Shown piece by piece: positions 5,599 through 7,414 of a stretch of 7,414 nt of DNA; position 1 is the first letter of the stretch; each line of letters starts with the position of its first letter. The DNA is from Chitinispirillaceae bacterium (GTDB lineage: Bacteria > Fibrobacterota > Chitinivibrionia > Chitinivibrionales > Chitinispirillaceae), in assembly GCA_016926315.1 (NCBI GenBank), contig JAFGOU010000125.1, positions 1-7,414 on the forward strand, in the 5' to 3' direction. Below the pieces are notes generated by a model that did not search any database, was not told the DNA's origin, and was given only the letters and a program-made list of their open reading frames with translations. The position numbers and the translations under genes were made by a program.

Positions 5599-6546
5599 AT
5601 GGCCCGCATTTCTTCCGATACCAATCGATATATTTCCGAGGAGAGCTGCCTTGCGCTCTATTTCAAAGAAATAAGCAGGAATAAACCGTTATCGCTTAAA
5701 GAGGAGGCCGATCTCGCCGTGCGGATACGCCGAAACGAACGACTGGCGCTCGATCAGCTGGTAAAGGCAAACCTCCGTTTCGTCGTAAGCGTCAGCCGCA
5801 ATTATCAAAACCAGGGACTTCCGCTGAGCGACCTGATCAACGAAGGGAACCTGGGACTCATCAGGGCCGCGAAACGATTTGACGAAAAGAAAAATTTCAA
5901 ATTCATCTCCTACGCCGTATGGTGGATACGCCAGGCGATCCTGCAATCTCTCGCCGAGCAATCGCGTATAATCAGGCTGCCGCTTAACCGCGTTGGCGCC
6001 ATACACAAAATCGGCAGGGCGCAGAACAGGCTGGAACAGAAATACCGTAGGGCGCCTAATGCCGAAGAGATCGCCCGCGAGCTCAGCCTCGATGAAAACG
6101 ACGTCCGGGAGACGATGAAAATCGGCAACACCCACCTGTCACTCGATGCGCCGATGCAGCAAGGCACCGATTCCCGGCTGATCGACATGCTCCATGATGA
6201 AAAACTCGAACGGCCCGACGATGAGGTCGGTCATATTTCCCTGCTTGCGGAAATCGAACAGGTGCTTTCAACACTGACCGAGCGGGAAAAAGAGGTGGTC
6301 AAGTTATACTTTGGAATCGGCAAGGAAATGGCGCTGACGCTGGAGGAGATCGGGAAACGATTCAACATTACCCGCGAACGCGTCCGGCAAATCAAGGAAA
6401 AAGCGCTTCGGAGACTCAAGCACAGCTCACGAAGCAAAAGGCTGAAAGTAACCTCGGAACTCACTGCCTCGTATCAGAGGCCTACGCTATCGACCCCACC
6501 ATCTCGAACATCGGCAGGTACATCGAAATCAGCACGCCGGCGATAA
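5599..6546 (+). CDS. RNA polymerase sigma-70 factor, primary type lacking region 1.1
   Basis: A 315-residue sigma factor from the ATG at 5599, preceded by AGAGGA at a short spacing. An ATG 30 bp earlier (5569) lacks a ribosome-binding site. It directs RNA polymerase to promoters. Region 1.2 is at about 16-50 and region 2.1-2.2 at about 51-90 (KANLRFVVSV, DLINEGNLGLIRAAKRFD). Regions 2.3-2.4 at 99-128 include FKFISYAVWWIRQAI, the -10 recognition and melting segment. Region 3 runs from about 129 to 215 and region 4 from 216 to 280, with the -35-binding helix-turn-helix LEEIGKRFNITRERVRQIKEKA at 248-269. The lack of region 1.1 and the overall length match rpoD-type factors of the FCB group, so it could be the housekeeping factor, though a group 2 paralogue is not excluded. 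The usual end is near SRSKRLK (277-283). Here a 32-residue Ser/Thr/Arg-rich tail continues and overlaps the convergent gspF-like gene by 65 bp. Confidence 0.93.
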   Translation: MARISSDTNRYISEESCLALYFKEISRNKPLSLKEEADLAVRIRRNERLALDQLVKANLRFVVSVSRNYQNQGLPLSDLINEGNLGLIRAAKRFDEKKNFKFISYAVWWIRQAILQSLAEQSRIIRLPLNRVGAIHKIGRAQNRLEQKYRRAPNAEEIARELSLDENDVRETMKIGNTHLSLDAPMQQGTDSRLIDMLHDEKLERPDDEVGHISLLAEIEQVLSTLTEREKEVVKLYFGIGKEMALTLEEIGKRFNITRERVRQIKEKALRRLKHSSRSKRLKVTSELTASYQRPTLSTPPSRTSAGTSKSARRR

Positions 6547-7414
6547 AAATACCCATCACCACGATGATCGCCGGCTCCAATATCGAGGTAAGCGTGGTGA
6601 TCGAAGTATCGACTTCGGTATCGTAGTAGTCGGCCACTTTGGCAAGCATTTCCGGAAGGGTCCCGCTTTTTTCCCCCACACCGACCATTTGAACCACCAT
6701 GGGCGGAAATACGCCGGTCTCCTTGAGGGGTTCGGCAAGAGGCCGTCCGCTGCGGATGGCGTCGAGTGTTTTAAGATACCCCTTTTCGAGCACGCTGTTG
6801 CCTGCCGTCGCCGACGTGATCTCCAGCGCATCCGCGATGGGAACGCCGCCGTTGAGCAGCGCGCCGAACGTACGGCTGAAACGGGCTACCGCGCTCTTTT
6901 TCTGCAGCTCGCCGAAGAGCGGCAGTTTGAGCGCTGCCGCATCGACACCAAACCGGACGCGGGAGTTGTTCCGGTACAGGTAGAACGATCCGGCGATCAG
7001 TGCGGTCAAAAGGATAACCGCGGGTAAAAGCCAGGTTTTCAGGACCTCACTGGCACTGATGACAATACGGGTGGAGAGTGGAAGTTCGGCGCCGAGCTCG
7101 GCAAGCATGGAGGAAAAGGTGGGCACCACAAAGGCCATGAGCGCCACCATTGCGCCGACTGCCACCACGGCGACAAGCGCCGGATAGGCAAACGCGCTTT
7201 TTACCCGCTGCCGGACGGCAACCGCTTTTTCCTGGTAATCGGCCAGGCGCAGGAGCACGCTTGAAAGAATACCCGCGGCCTCTCCCGCTTTTACCATCGA
7301 GCAGTAGAGACGATTGAAAATCCCGGGATGACGGGAGAGTGCTTCGGCCAGGGTAACCCCCGACTGCACATCGGCGGAGATCCGGCGAACCGCCTGCTGA
7401 AGGATCCTGTTCCC
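6482..7414 (-). CDS. type II secretion / type IV pilus inner-membrane platform protein GspF/PilC (5' end outside window)
   Basis: The frame is open from the right edge, upstream of a GTG at 7369, down to a TAG at 6484-6482, giving the last 310 residues of a family usually near 400. The full protein therefore starts outside the window. Two T2SSF domain repeats are visible. The first ends in SGVTLAEALSRHPGIFNRLY and SMVKAGEAAGILSSVLLRLA; the second contains RFSRTFGALLNGGVPIADAL, then VFPPMVVQMVGVGEKSGTLP and EMLAKVADYYDTEVD. Three hydrophobic segments are seen: AYPALVAVVAVGAMVALMAF, LLPAVILLTALIAGSFYLY and ILEPAIIVVMGIFIAGVLI. These are the membrane helices on which the assembly ATPase and pseudopilin machinery is built. 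GspF and PilC cannot be separated without neighbouring genes. Its 3' end overlaps the end of the sigma factor gene. Confidence 0.93.
   Translation of the reverse strand, partial: GNRILQQAVRRISADVQSGVTLAEALSRHPGIFNRLYCSMVKAGEAAGILSSVLLRLADYQEKAVAVRQRVKSAFAYPALVAVVAVGAMVALMAFVVPTFSSMLAELGAELPLSTRIVISASEVLKTWLLPAVILLTALIAGSFYLYRNNSRVRFGVDAAALKLPLFGELQKKSAVARFSRTFGALLNGGVPIADALEITSATAGNSVLEKGYLKTLDAIRSGRPLAEPLKETGVFPPMVVQMVGVGEKSGTLPEMLAKVADYYDTEVDTSITTLTSILEPAIIVVMGIFIAGVLISMYLPMFEMVGSIA

Noticed and set aside
6231..6546. Sigma gene broken by a frameshift near its end
   Set aside because: Regions 2 to 4 are continuous and complete in one frame; only the non-conserved tail is unusual, so a disrupted gene is not supported.

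Overview
The window carries ordinary metabolic and housekeeping genes of a bacterium with roughly even to slightly GC-rich DNA. The type II secretion/type IV pilus platform gene at the right edge suggests a diderm (Gram-negative) cell. The sigma-70 factor starts almost directly at region 1.2 and lacks region 1.1, as do primary sigma factors of the Bacteroidota/Chlorobiota/Fibrobacterota (FCB) assemblage. An FCB-like host is therefore a reasonable but weakly supported guess. No mobile element, CRISPR array, tRNA or rRNA was seen, and no convincing new system.

Left part (1-4036): a complete L-arabinose catabolic set split across both strands. The last 56 codons of araA (L-arabinose isomerase) read rightwards and stop at 171. 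A perfectly palindromic, probably bidirectional terminator (192-224) separates it from the convergent glgC (ADP-glucose pyrophosphorylase). Upstream of glgC on the minus strand come araB (L-ribulokinase) and, 20 bp before that, araD (L-ribulose-5-phosphate 4-epimerase). araD-araB look co-transcribed, with a hairpin between araB and glgC. Together AraA, AraB and AraD convert L-arabinose to L-ribulose, L-ribulose-5-phosphate and D-xylulose-5-phosphate. GlgC makes ADP-glucose for glycogen, so sugar uptake and carbon storage sit side by side.

Middle (4037-4512): a non-coding gap between the divergent araD and SPFH genes. It holds short repeats: a near-copy of the araD ribosome-binding segment 75 bp upstream of it, a pair of 8-bp direct repeats exactly 21 bp apart, and a patchwork resembling degenerate dispersed intergenic repeats, including a small hairpin.

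Right part (4513-7414): a prohibitin-like SPFH membrane protein; a 249-bp spacer with a possible promoter and a possibly structured leader; a primary-type sigma-70 factor; and, convergent with it, the C-terminal part of a GspF/PilC inner-membrane protein running off the right edge. The sigma and gspF reading frames overlap tail to tail by 65 bp, giving the sigma factor an unusual Ser/Thr/Arg-rich tail.
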